The notes under the pieces are model-generated. The model saw only the letters and a list, made by a program, of their open reading frames with translations, ran no database searches and had not been told where the DNA came from. Of a stretch of 64,000 bases of DNA, positions 32,126 to 43,084 are shown in pieces; positions within the stretch are counted from its first letter, which is position 1; each line of letters starts with the position of its first letter. The translations under genes were made by a program, and so were the position numbers. Source of the stretch: Otatea glauca. Its lineage: Eukaryota; Streptophyta; Magnoliopsida; Poales; Poaceae. The stretch covers positions 29,394,176 to 29,458,175 of the forward strand of contig CM070723.1 in the NCBI GenBank assembly GCA_036346275.1, written 5' to 3'.

Positions 32126-33661
32126 TGTTATCCTGCGCGGTGCGCGTCGAGCATGGAGGCCATCGTTGCTGAAGCTAGAGACGCGATCATCGCAGCGACC
32201 CCTTTCAGGTAGGTGGTGCAGTCCGCGTCGACCGATGAGGTGCGGGTATCACTTGCGTGATAGCGTAGGCGGTCGTGGACGTTGCGACGCCTGGGCGGGG
32301 CGTTCAGAGAAAGGCTCCCAGACACGCGGCTGCTCGAATAGGCGCTGCTGCTACTCTGTGGATGCCAAGCACTTTCATGGGATATGTTCCAAGTCTAACA
32401 ACACAGAGGTGACTGGGACGGACTCCAAGCTCGTTGGTATAGAGACAACCAGCGAGAGCGTCGACAAACATGCGAGTAGCAGTCATCGCTTGCCAAAGAG
32501 CGAGACAGAGGGCGCCAACTTCACCCTCACTGCAGAGGTATGACCTCATCGGCCACCCTGTCGAGCTCCTCGGCGAGGGCCCAACTAAAGAGAGCCAAAC
32601 TCGCCCGAGCAGGATCGACCATAACCCGGGTGATGGCTCGCAAGCGCTCCCGGTTGGTAAAAGAGCCTAGGCGGGCAAGGTTAAGCTGTCCAGATGAAGT
32701 GTGGATCTCCCCCGCGCTCCTCCCATCGAAGAATGGTGATAGCTTGGCTGATGGTGGCCCGGGCAGATCGCCTTGCTTCCTCCGGGGTTTCCAGGTCACG
32801 ATCCTCCTCTCGCCCCGCGGCCGTCGACCATGAAGGCAAGGCGTTCGCGCGGTGGCCAAGGCGTTCACATGCCGGCGGTGAGGGTGAGAACAAGGACGTG
32901 GAGCCCTCGTGTTCGGGGACTGTGTCCATGTCCAAGCTTGCCGAATGCGACATGTTGTCGTTGAAACTGAAAGCGTCGGTGACGTTGAAGCAGCGAAGTC
33001 CCTCCGAACGAGCGAAACTCTAAAAGCCGCACGGTGGGTGCCAGCTATCGATGATCGGGATCGCCTGACTGTGAGAAGAGGGAAGGAGTGATGTGGGAGT
33101 AGGGCCCAAGACCGTGCCCGCCCAGAGGAAGGGGTGTGATCGCTGCATCGAGAGAGAGAAAGAGGGAGACTGACACGAGGGGTTATACTGGTTCGAGCCC
33201 CCGGTCACAGGTAATAGCTCTACGCCAGTCTTTCCTGGAGGCGAAAGGTGGAAGATGATGCACTATTGTTGAATATAGGGGGTGCATGAGCTTGAGCATG
33301 CACCAGCTCGAGTGTGATGTTTGTTGCCTCCTTTTTTCTTCCCCTCTTTTTCCCGCGTAGGGGGAAGGTCCTTATACTTCCACTACATAGCCGTTACAAG
33401 AAATGGGCGGGTGAGATTCTCGGGAGTGTGGCGCCAGATCTGGACATGATGCATAGTGAAGTGGGGCGGTAACGGCGCCGAAATCGTATCCCACGTTCGT
33501 CTTAACTCCACCTTTTAAGGCCCCTTCTTCACTCGGTAACTGCCAATTTCTGCAGCCCAACTAAGTCCTCCGAGCCTGACCTTGATGGCGAGCTGGGTTC
33601 GTGGTCGAGCGAGCCCGGACCTAGCGGCCACCGCCTGTGCAGGGGTAACCATTCCCCTACA
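32126..33661 (-). mobile_element. Gypsy-type fragment E: 5' LTR, primer site and leader
   Basis: Read on the minus strand: LTR (33661 to 33046), a primer site reading TGGCACCCACCGTG (33043-33026), then about 900 bp of leader/gag-side DNA that ends abruptly against element A at 32125. The internal part has open frames in several phases but no domain I can name. The LTR matches E' at 7396-8010 in inverted orientation. The left edge is a broken junction, with part of both E and A missing. Confidence 0.75.
33046..33661 (-). repeat. LTR of gypsy fragment E
   Basis: In minus orientation it starts TGTAGGGGAATGGTTACCCC and ends near ATCATCGATA before the primer site. 616 bp. Right edge lies one base before the ACAGG duplicated by the insertion of element B. 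Confidence 0.8.
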
Positions 33662-33666
33662 ACAGG
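33662..33666. other. Target site duplication of element B, left
   Basis: ACAGG before the LTR start; identical ACAGG at 46747-46751 after the 3' LTR. Five bases is the standard duplication length for LTR retrotransposons. Confidence 0.9.
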
Positions 33667-36600
33667 TGTAACACCCTGAAATTTACTCTAATCTAAAATT
33701 TTGGAGTGTTTTTTATTTTTGAGAATTTCTGAGAATTTATAAGAATTCAATTGGATTTATTCATTTGTGACCTTTCTTGAATTTCATTAACTTCATGCAA
33801 AAGTCTATACAAAGTTTTATTGAAAATATTTTATTTGAGTTCCAAATAGCTCAAAGTATTTTCTGGAATTTTTTTGGAAATTTTCTAATATTTTTGGTTA
33901 TTTTCATGGAATATTTGAATTCCTGGAATTATTCTAATGAAAAAGGTTTTAAAAATGGTTATGAACATTAATGGGTCGAGCCCGTTACTGTGCGCCGCCA
34001 GGCCAACGCGCTAGAAACCCTAGCCGCTGCGTATCTGCACCGTCGGATCGGGATCCAACAGCTGCCGTTGCGCCGCGTCACCCGCGAACGTGCGCCATCG
34101 GATCGTCACTGCTTGGACGACCGTGACGGAGCCACATCGGTCCGACCGGGCGTAATCACCGAAGTTAACGCTGCCGAGCGTTTTCGCTCGTTTCGCCGGT
34201 GTTTGCGCTCACGTCGAGGCCCCTTAAAGTGCACCGAGTAGCGCGTCTGGCAGAGCTCCACTCGCTGCATCTTTTGACTCCTCGCACGCACGTCGAGACG
34301 CCCCAGAGACTCCGCTCTAGCACGCCGTAGTTGCTCGAATGCGCCGCCGTAGTCTTTCGCCTTTTTCTCGTCGTCCGTTGAGTCTCCGCCGTCGTCGAGG
34401 CCACCGGAGTAGCGCTCTCGCCGAGACGCGTCGAACACGCCAGTTCTTCATGTCGGAGAAGCCCCGTAGCGCTGTTGGCTGCGTCGTCTTCCCCAGCTCC
34501 AGCAACCTTCGCTTCCTCGCCGCCGTCGTCTTCACCGAGCTCCGTCGATCGTTCGATCTACATCGCACGGTTCTGGTACGTCCAAGGCGCTGCTCCCTTT
34601 TCTTACCCAACGTTAATCTTGACTGTTAGATCTAGATTGAATGGTTGTGATTAGATTTAGTTTACGTACTGTTTAGATCTCGGTAGTTGGATCGTTGGTG
34701 TGCAGCGTGAGATTGCGGCGTCGCTAGGGTGAGCGATGGCCGCTCGGTAACTCGCGCCGTCGGATTAGATTTAAACGGTAGAGATTAGATCTGGTTTTGC
34801 CTTAAGGATCCGCGCCGTTCAGACTTGAATATGCGGCGGTGATGGCGTCGTACCCTCGTCGAATCGCGTGCCAACGTGTGGGCATTTTGACCAGGGCAGA
34901 GACCAGATCCAGCCATCGATTTCGAGCGCGCCGCTGCGATCTTGCCACATGGCCGTGTGTGAACCGAGACGCCGCCGAACGTGCGCGAGATCCAGCTGTC
35001 GGATCCGAGGGTTCCGTCAGATGCGCGACACGCCGAGCCTTGAGAGCGATCGCGCCACCGAAGTCCGCGTGGGATCGGCCGTTGGATCCGAGCGACCGTC
35101 GGATGCGCGACGCATGTCGCGTGGATTCGAGGCAGTGCGGTGTGGCGCATGAGATCTGACCGTTGATTCAATGAACGACTCGGATCTTGCCGTGTGGATG
35201 CACTGTGCTAGTGGACTGAGTCCACGGTGGACCCAACCAAAGCCGTGGACCGAGTCCATAGACCGAGGCGACGTGGCAGCACCAGAAGCTGCCACGTGTC
35301 ATGCTGACGTTATCGCTGACGTCATAAATATTTTTATAATTCGCCGAATTCCATTTTGGTGCTAACGTCATCATTAGGTCATGCTGATGTCATAAATCCC
35401 AATTTTTTTCGTATAAAAATAATTATAACAAATCGGATTTTCTGATTTATATTTTATTTTAAAACTTTGAACGGCTATAACTTTTGCATTTTAACTCCGA
35501 TTGAGGTGATTCCAATTTCAAAAAATTTGTAAAATCGAGATATATTTATTAATCAATTGTGTGGAATTTTTAGATTTGAACTTGCTCTCTGTAAATTATA
35601 TTTATTGGGTATTTATTTATTTTGAGTAGACGTTGAATTGCCGGAAAGCTTTGCGGGAGAAGTTCCAGCGCAAGACCAAGCTCCAGATCAGGATCAGCAA
35701 CTCTTGGAAGGCAAGTGATACTTTGACCATTTTGATCCCAGTTTCTAAATATACTTTGCTTTAAAATTATGCATGCTAAATTAAGTAAAAATGGATTTAA
35801 ACTACTTTCGGATAATGTAGATAACCAACCCATTTTGTTATGCCACCTTGAAATTATTGATTGTATGCCCTAAATCATTGTCACCGTAAGTTTGATTGTA
35901 CTAGTTGGATATTAATATTGTGCCAACACGGGAGGCTAGATCGTGAATAGATTCTTAGCCTGGCAACGAATCATGAATGATCTTTCGGAAAAATGATACA
36001 ATATTGACTAATGGAACATTGAAGGTATTATGAAAGTGGTGTGATGATACCACATGATGAAATTGAAGTATGGAGACCTGTGTGGTTCCATACCGATGTT
36101 GAGTTATTGCTGGCATGTGTTGCACAATTATCAACGGGGTGGGAAATGATTTAGACTGGGGCAAGTGGCAAGAGGCTGTGTGCCAGGTGGGCCTATGTGG
36201 CAATGGGTTGATGAGTGATGTGAGTCTGTGTGCCACATTAGGCTGTGTGTGCCACTGTTGAGTGTTGGAAGTCTTGCCTTTGTCAATTAAGGACATCACC
36301 TTGCAAGCCTTTGATCTGAGTCACCCGTACAACCATATGTCTGATATGGGACAGACCTAGTTGATTAGGGTTCTGATATCTTTCCTCTGATACCTCAGTG
36401 TGACAGTACACGGGGGTGTAACTTTGCGGGGGAGCGTACCTGTGTTGCGGCTTGGTACCCATCTAACGGTGTTGGCCTGTCCTATACTTCGGCTAGCACT
36501 GCGTGAGAGGAGAGATAGCGAAGGCAACACCGGAGAGATTCATTGGTAAAGGTAGAGGTTCCTGAAAGGCTTTGTTGCAGACAATCACCTGTGTGGTGAA

Positions 36601-37354
36601 CGGCTGTATCTTGTGGGTAAAGTGTACAACCTCTGCAGAGTGTATAATCTATTTGAATAGCTGTGCTCACGGTATTGAGCATTGCTCGGGGATTACAGTC
36701 AAGGGGTAGATCTTCAAAAACAAAATGTGGAAAGGGTGGTTGTGTGCCAGTGTTAAAAATGAACTGTTAAGGCTGTGTGCCGAGAATCTTCGAAGAAAAA
36801 CCATTTGAAGAAATTAGTATTATTTATAATTGTTTCATTGCTTTAATCTAAATAGGATATTGGTTTAAAAATGTTGTTTGATGCAAAAGAACCAATTAAG
36901 CCAATCCTTTGGAATAAGCTTTGCATATAGTAATAGTGTTGCATTCTGTGCATTACTTGTTGAGTGCCTTGTGTACTCACCCCTGCTTGCTTTCAAAATA
37001 ACACCAGAGGAGGATTCTACGCTAGTCTGGGAGGAAGAGTACATTGAAGATCCGGATATTTTGGGGGCAAGCCCAGTCAGTTGCCTGTGGCAAGATGAAG
37101 GCTTCCACGAAGTTTTGCCATTTTTCCGCTGTTATTTCTATTTACTCTAATAATGTAAGCCCTGCGTGGCTGATCTATGTAAGGAGACCATAAGGTCGCA
37201 CAGCTCGTTCTAATACATGTTTGAAGTACTTTATTAATATTCCGCTGTGTATGATTGTGGTACTTTAACCCTGTGTAGCCTGTGTGCACTAGCGTGATCC
37301 TGGACTAGTGCAAAATACACAGAGGGTCCGGATTTGCAGATTCGGGTCCCGACA
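33667..37354 (+). repeat. 5' LTR of element B
   Basis: Starts TGTAACACCCTG and ends GGGTCCCGACA, followed by the primer site. 3,688 bp. The first third is A/T-rich then GC-rich with many TCGGATC / CGTCGGATC motifs; open frames there are scattered over both strands and I treat them as chance. Two adjacent strong hairpins lie at 35213-35257 and 35271-35297. Confidence 0.93.
35213..35297. promoter_or_regulatory. Twin hairpins in the LTR leader of element B
   Basis: Hairpin 1 has arms 35213-35227 and 35243-35257, pairing at 13 of 15 positions. Hairpin 2 has arms 35271-35280 (ACGTGGCAGC) and 35288-35297, pairing at all 10. The 3' LTR carries the same pair near 44595-44690. They lie in the presumed transcribed leader. 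Confidence 0.6.
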
Positions 37355-37358
37355 GAGG

Positions 37359-37370
37359 TGGTATCAGAGC
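37359..37370 (+). other. Primer binding site, element B
   Basis: TGGTATCAGAGC, initiator Met-tRNA type, four bases after the LTR. Confidence 0.93.
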
Positions 37371-37557
37371 AGGCTGACTGTAGGACTTGACCCTAGTTCG
37401 GTTGTGTCCGGGAGGATAAAACTATTTTCTAAAATTTAATCAACTTGAGCAAGAATATCAATGAAATCTTGACTCATCTTTGCTCTCTTGCTCCATACCT
37501 ATACTGAATTCTTATTATTATTTTCTGTCTATTTTAAACCGAGGTTTATTTTGGCAG

Positions 37558-38301
37558 ATGAGGAGGATCCACACCTATGGAGAGCGCACTGGAGGATTCC
37601 CCGTTGAGCTATGGTGTATGATTCAACTTCTTGGAGGTTTCAACAGGCCGCTTTACCAGGGGACCACTGTAGTGCGGGCAGGACTTGGTATCGCCTGGGA
37701 TGTCAAGATCACTGTTTATGGTCGGGAGAGGACGAGGACGAGCCGTCCTATCTACATCACCGCCAGGAGGACTTCTTTTGAGGCTGGGATCCAGGAAATG
37801 GCACGTCTCGCGATGCGGCAGATTGCCCGCACCTACTCTGCAGAGTTGGAGGGCACTGTTTTTCGTCACCATCCGCGCCGAGATAATCGCCACGACAAGA
37901 TGGAGCTCTTGGAGGAGGATGCCACGATCACTCATCTGGCGAGGTATGTCATCGCCCAAGAGGATGCCATGGATGAGACAGTCCAGGAGCTGCAGAGAGC
38001 CCGTGACGAGGTCACAGAGGCGAGAAGTCAACTGCGGGAGGGCTTAGTTCACTCCATGCAGAAGATCCAGGAGCTGGAGATGGCTCAGATGGACTGAGCT
38101 CGAGCAAGATCGGAGTTGCACGACCAGATCCGGAGGAGCGGTCACGAGCGCCGCACAAGCGCAGTGCACACGGGACCAGCAGAGTCGATGGGGTCGTTTG
38201 CACCAGTTGCAGTAGGTCATCAGGATCAGTTAACCCCGATGCTAGAGCACCCGCCGATGTATGCTCCGGGGGAGCCGCAGCCGGGTTGGCTCGATGAGTG
38301 A
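37558..38301 (+). CDS. Leader ORF upstream of gag, element B
   Basis: ATG at 37558, chosen because element C has an aligned ATG (61777) and the homologous protein starts there. The frame runs 179 codons to a TGA at 38095-38097 and then stays open in the same frame for another 67 codons to 38301, so the ancestral protein was probably about 248 residues. Start: MRRIHTYGERTGGFPVELW. Residues 120-178 are rich in Glu, Arg and Leu with heptad-like spacing (EDAMDETVQELQRARDEVTE), predicting a coiled coil. The ATG is preceded by TTTTGGCAG, which looks like a splice acceptor. I recognise no known domain. Position between primer site and gag is the same in three elements here. Function unknown. Confidence 0.7.
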
Positions 38302-38585
38302 TCGAGTCTAGTCGGGTGTAGTGTCAAGACTCGAGTGTTTGAGTCGCGTCTTTTTTTTCAGAGTCACCAATAGGTGTGAGTCGTTATTGCTTTTAAATGT
38401 TTGTTTATTTGTTTTTGGTTGTGAGTGTCTTGCATGTGTTGCATTGCCCTTAGGCACTTGTGAGCAACCATACTATTTTATATTAATAAAATTGTTAAAT
38501 AATTTAAGTTACACTTGTCTCCCCGCATAAGTTCTTTTACTTGTCTATGCTTTCTTCTTTTCTTAACCTTGGAAGTTTGCAACAG

Positions 38586-39450
38586 ATGGTGAGGACTCGC
38601 GGAAACGCTGGAGCTAGCGGAAGTGGAGCTAATCAAGCTGACAACTAGAATGAGGAGCCAATTCCTCAACCACCTCAGGTTGATCTGCAAAATTTGGGAG
38701 CTTTTCTGGCTGCCCAAACTCAACTCATGAACACAATGGTGCAGACCATGCAGCAGATCTCCAATCAAGCTGCTGCGAATGTTCAACCTGGGGGTAACTA
38801 TGGACCACACCCCTACTCAAGGTTGTTAGAGTTTATGCGAACCCATCCACCCACCTTCTCAGGCAATGCCAATCCATTGGAGGTGGATGATTGGCTGAGG
38901 ACAATCGAGAGGAAGCTGCACATAACCCAGTGTATGGGACATGAGAGGGTGCTCTATGCCTCTCATCAGTTAGAAGGGACTGTCGCAAAATGGTGGGAAA
39001 ACTTCTGCGCAGCTCATGAAGACCCACAGAGTATTACATGGGAGGAATTCACCTCGTCTTTTCGCCAATACCATGTATCGGAGGGTATCATGGATCTTAA
39101 GAAGGAGGAATTCCGAAATCTCAAGGAGGGTGGCCAATCAATGGCCGACTACTTGAATAAGTTTACTCAGCTGGCACGCTACGCACCAGAAGATGTAGCT
39201 ACGGACAAGGCCAGACAATCCCGCTTCATGAAGGGATTGAATGCAGGGCTACAAGTGGGACTGATCACCCACACATTTCCAGACTTCTAAGAGATGGTTA
39301 ACAAGGCTCTTATTCTAGAGGACAAGCGCCGAGAGTTGGATGATAATCGGAAGTGCAGAATGGTGCAACAAGGAGGACGTCCGGGCCAGCAGAGGCAGAG
39401 GACGGCACCGCAACAGTTCATCCGGTTCCAACCTGAGGCGTGATGTGGCA
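38586..39450 (+). pseudogene. gag: Gypsy gag, element B
   Basis: Start ATG 38586 (MVRTRGNAGASGSGANQ). A TAG at 38647-38649 and a TAA at 39288-39290 break it. The Retrotrans_gag domain lies between: FMRTHPPTFSGNANPLEVDDW, ASHQLEGTVAKWWENF, FTSSFRQYHVSEG and DYLNKFTQLARYAPEDVA. At the second stop element A still has Gln (DFQEL), so this is a Gln-to-stop change. I could not find an intact zinc knuckle downstream. About 285 bp separate it from the end of the extended leader frame. Confidence 0.88.
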
Positions 39451-39769
39451 CCATCGCCGGCAAATCTTCCGGTGGGTCGAATGCGGACTACCGTAACCAT
39501 AGTGCGCATCGAGGCAATTTGCGAGCACCGGAAGACGTTGCTATCATCGCAACGAATCGCATTTTGCCAATAATCGCCTAAAGAAGGAGGTGTCACCCGG
39601 TCCGATTTAACTCGGGAACACACCGCAAGGACTCGGCCACGAACGTGAATCGCGAGCAACATCATCAGCAACTCCGTCTCAAGCAATCGCTGCGAGGCCG
39701 AGTCAACCACATCACAAATGAAGAAGTTCGTAATGCTACGGATGTTGTCTTGGGTAAGTTCCATGTAAA

Positions 39770-40130
39770 TTCAAGATCACCATCGCTTTATTTGATTCTG
39801 GAGCTTCACATTCATTTGTTTCCCGAGACTTTGCTGTTCAAAACAATCTGGATATGGTAAATCTTAAATGTGTGCTTGTAGTCCAATCCCCTGGATCAGA
39901 ACTCCGATCAAAAGTAGGATGTTCTGGGGTGAGACTAATAATTAATGGAATAGAGTTCCTGGCGAACTTAATTATATTGAATACCCAAACCCTGGATGTT
40001 ATCCTGGGAATGGATTGGCTAACTAAGCACAAGGCAGTGTTGGACTGTGGAAGAAGAGTCATCAAATCAAGAGCTCGGAAGGACGAAGGATTGAGTTTGA
40101 AGCGACAGCAGTGCGAGATGGTCAGTTGAT
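39770..40130 (+). pseudogene. pol: Gypsy protease, element B
   Basis: The frame includes ALFDSGASHSFVSRDFAVQ (active-site Asp in DSG), then GVRLIINGIEFLANLIIL and VILGMDWLTKHKAVLDCG, the typical C-terminal motif of gypsy proteases. It overlaps the start of the RT frame at 40111 by a frame change, so pol is not continuous. Confidence 0.85.
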
Positions 40131-41094
40131 GGTCAACAGCATGAAGGCCGTCGGCTTAGAAGATGTTTTAATAGTCAGAGAATATTCAGATGTTTTTCCG
40201 GAGGATTTACCTGGAATGCTGCCGGATAGAGATATCGAGTTCGTTATAGAGCTTGTTCCAGGGACGGCTCCAATATCCAAGAGACCCTACCGGATGTCCA
40301 CGGATGAGTTGGTAGAGATGAAGAAACAAATTGAAGAACTATTGGAGAAAGGTTTTATCAGACCTAGTTCATCGCCATGGGGAGCACCTGTCTTATTCGT
40401 CAAGAAGAAGGACGGGAGTTTTAGGATGTGTATAGACTATCGTGCACTCAATGACGTGACGATAAAGAATAAATATCCTCTACCAAGGATCGATGATCTA
40501 TTCGACCAGTTGAGAGGAGTAGGAGTCTTCTCCAAGATTGATCTCCGATCAGGATACCATCAATTGAAAATCCGATCAGAGGATATTTCGAAGACTGCAT
40601 TCTCGTCAAGATATGGACATTACGAGTTTACAGTTATGTCCATTGGTTTGACAAATGAACCAGATTTCATGAACTTAATGAATAAGGTTTTTATGGAATA
40701 TTTGGATAAGTTTGTCGTCGTGTTTATAGATGATATCCTTATTTATTCCAAGACGAAGGAAGAGCACGCCGAACATTTAAGGCTAGTCCTTGAAAAGTTA
40801 AGGGAACAACAGTTGTTTGCAAAATTTAGCAAATATGATTTCTGGAAAAATAAGGTTGAATTTCTTGGACACATAATGACTGCGGAAGGAGTTGCGGTAG
40901 ATGCAAAGAAAGTGGAGGCAATATTACATTGGGAGCAACCGAAGACGGTAACCCAAATCTGTAGTTTCCTTGGAATGGCGGGATATTACCGACGTTTCAT
41001 TGAAGGATTCTCTACAATTGCGAGACCCCTTATGCAACTGTTAAAGAAAGAAAAGAAATTTTTGTGGACACCTGAGTGTGAGAAGAGTTCTTAG
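40111..41094 (+). pseudogene. pol: Gypsy reverse transcriptase, element B
   Basis: Contains EYSDVFPEDLPGMLPDRDIEF, then the RT core: ELLEKGFIRPSSSPWGAPVLF, KDGSFRMCIDYRALN, FSKIDLRSGYHQL and VVFIDDILIYSK (catalytic FIDD, the usual chromovirus variant). The stretch VMSIGLTNEPDFMNLMN departs from the usual PFGLTNAPATFM. The thumb reads KVEFLGHIMTAEGVAVDAKK. The frame ends at TAG 41092-41094; a TGA at 41107-41109 follows in the link to RNase H. Confidence 0.92.
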
Positions 41095-42327
41095 GAGTTG
41101 AAGAAATGATTAACATCAGCACCTGTATTAGTTTTACTCGACGTTCATCAAGGCTTTGACATTTATTGTGATGCCTCGCGTCAGAGATTGGGATGCGTGT
41201 TAATGCAAAACCGAAAGGTAATAGCATATGCATCGAGGCAATTGAGGCCACATGAGGAGAACTATCCGACTCATGATTTGGAATTAGCTGCCGTAGTACA
41301 TGCCCTAAAAATATGGCGTCACTATCTCCTTAGAAACAGATGTGAAGTGTATACCTATCATAAAAGTCTTAAGTATATCTTCACGCAAGCTGACCTGAAT
41401 ATGAGGCAAAGAAGATGGTTTGAGTTAATCAAAGATTATAATGTTAGAATTCATTACCACCCGGGTAAAGCCAATGTTGTGGCCGATGCCTTGAGCAGAA
41501 AGAACCACGGTGTAAATATGCTGTTGGAAACAAGTCAAGCAGAATTGTGTAAGGATTTCCAGAAATTAGAATTGGAAATGGTACCAGAAGGATTCTTAGC
41601 AACCTTGGAAGTAAAATCGACCCTGGAAGATCAGATCAGGGAAGGGCAGAAAGATGACGACAAAATCAAAAGAATTAAGGACAAGATGGATACAGGCAAG
41701 GCAAAGGATTTCAAACTGGATGAGCAAGGTACTATATGGTTTGAAGGGCGCATTTGTGTGCCAAACAAAGAGGATCTGAAGCAGTTAATTCTGGAGGAAG
41801 CCCATGACTCGAAGTACTCAATTCATCCAAGAAGTGCCAAAATGTACCAGGATCTAAAGGAAAGATTTTGGTGGCCAAGCATGAAACGGGAAGTTGCAGA
41901 GTATGTCGCACTATGTGACAGATGTCAAAGAGTCAAAGCTATGCACCAGAGACCAGCAGGACTACTGCAACCCTTAAAGATACCTGAATGGAAATGGGAA
42001 GAAGTTGGCATGGATTTCATAACCGGTTTACCCAGAACTCAAAGTGGATATGATTCCATATGGGTCATAGTAGATCGTTTAACTAAAGTGGCACATTTCA
42101 TACCGGTAAAGACCACTTACTCTGGAGACCGTTTAGCAGAACTTTACATGGCAAGAATTGTCTGTTTGCATGGAGTACCGAAGAAAATAGTGTTTGACAG
42201 AGGTACTCAATTTACCTCAAGGTTTTGGGGTAAATTGCATGAGGCAATGGGAACTTTAGTACAGCATACCATCCGCAAACAGATGATCAAACTGAGAGAG
42301 TTAACCAAATATTGGAAGATATGCTGA
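41095..42327 (+). pseudogene. pol: Gypsy RNase H and integrase, element B
   Basis: The open part starts at 41188 inside the RNase H (YCDASRQRLGCVLMQ just upstream, then EENYPTHDLELAAVVHALK, and ADALSRK at the end). An HHCC zinc domain follows (HDSKYSIHPRSAKMY ... CDRCQRVK), then the integrase core with GMDFITGLPRTQSGYDSIW (first D) and VFDRGTQFTSRFW (second D). The frame is lost near 42265, where QHTIRK replaces the usual AYHPQTD; a small deletion explains it. The third catalytic residue lies in the other frame. Confidence 0.9.
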
Positions 42328-43040
42328 GAGCCTGTGCTTTAGCATATTCTACTTCCTGGGATAAGTGTTTGCCTTATGTTGAGTTCAGTTACAATAACAG
42401 CTACCAAGCAAGTTTACAGATGTCTCCATTTGAAGCTCTGTATGGTCGATCCTGTCGAACACCATTGAACTGGAATGAGACAGGTGAACGACATATTTTT
42501 GGCCCGGATTTACTGCAAAAAGTGGAAGAGCAGATCGCCATGATCAGAGAAAGACTGAAGATTGCTCAGTCAAGGCAGAAAAGCTATGCCGACAACCATC
42601 GCAGGGAATTGAGCTTTGAACCCGAAGATTTTGTGTATCTCAGAGTCACACTTCTCAAAGGAGTCAGAAGATTCCACGCAAAAGGGAAGCTCGCACCCAG
42701 ATATGTTGGGCCGTTCAAGATCTTGAGCCGCAGAGGTGAAGATGCATATCAGTTGGAGTTACCGCAGTCTTTGGCAGGAGTGCATGATGTATTCCATGTA
42801 TCACAATTGAAGAAGTGTCTCCGAGTACCTGAAGAGCAAACACCGTTAGAGGCAATCGAGCTGCAAGAAGATTTGACTTACAAAGAGCATCCGGTGAAGA
42901 TTCTGGACATAATGGACAGAGAGACAAGGAACAAGTCAACGCGTTTCTGCAGAGTTCAGTGGAGCAACCATTCGGAAAGTGAAGCAACGTGGGAACGCGA
43001 AGAAGACCTAAAGAAGGAGTTTCCTGACCTGTTTCTTTAG
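42268..43040 (+). pseudogene. pol: Gypsy integrase C-terminus with chromodomain, element B
   Basis: One frame resumes the integrase at YHPQTDDQTERVNQILEDML (42271-42330, with the catalytic Glu), then YVEFSYNNSYQASLQMSPFEALYGR, the GPF/Y-type segment LAPRYVGPFKIL, and VHDVFHVSQLKKCL. The last about 55 residues, YKEHPVKILDIMDRETRNKS to EDLKKEFPDLF with VQWSNHSESEATWE, form a chromodomain. Chromodomains of this class steer insertion to heterochromatin. Stop at 43038-43040, 32 bases before the purine tract. Confidence 0.92.
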
Positions 43041-43072
43041 TCAGCCCTGAATCTCGGGGACGAGATTCTGTT

Positions 43073-43082
43073 AAGGGGGAGG
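43073..43082 (+). other. Polypurine tract, element B
   Basis: AAGGGGGAGG directly before the 3' LTR start TGTAAC at 43085. Primes plus-strand synthesis. Confidence 0.92.
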
Positions 43083-43084
43083 TT

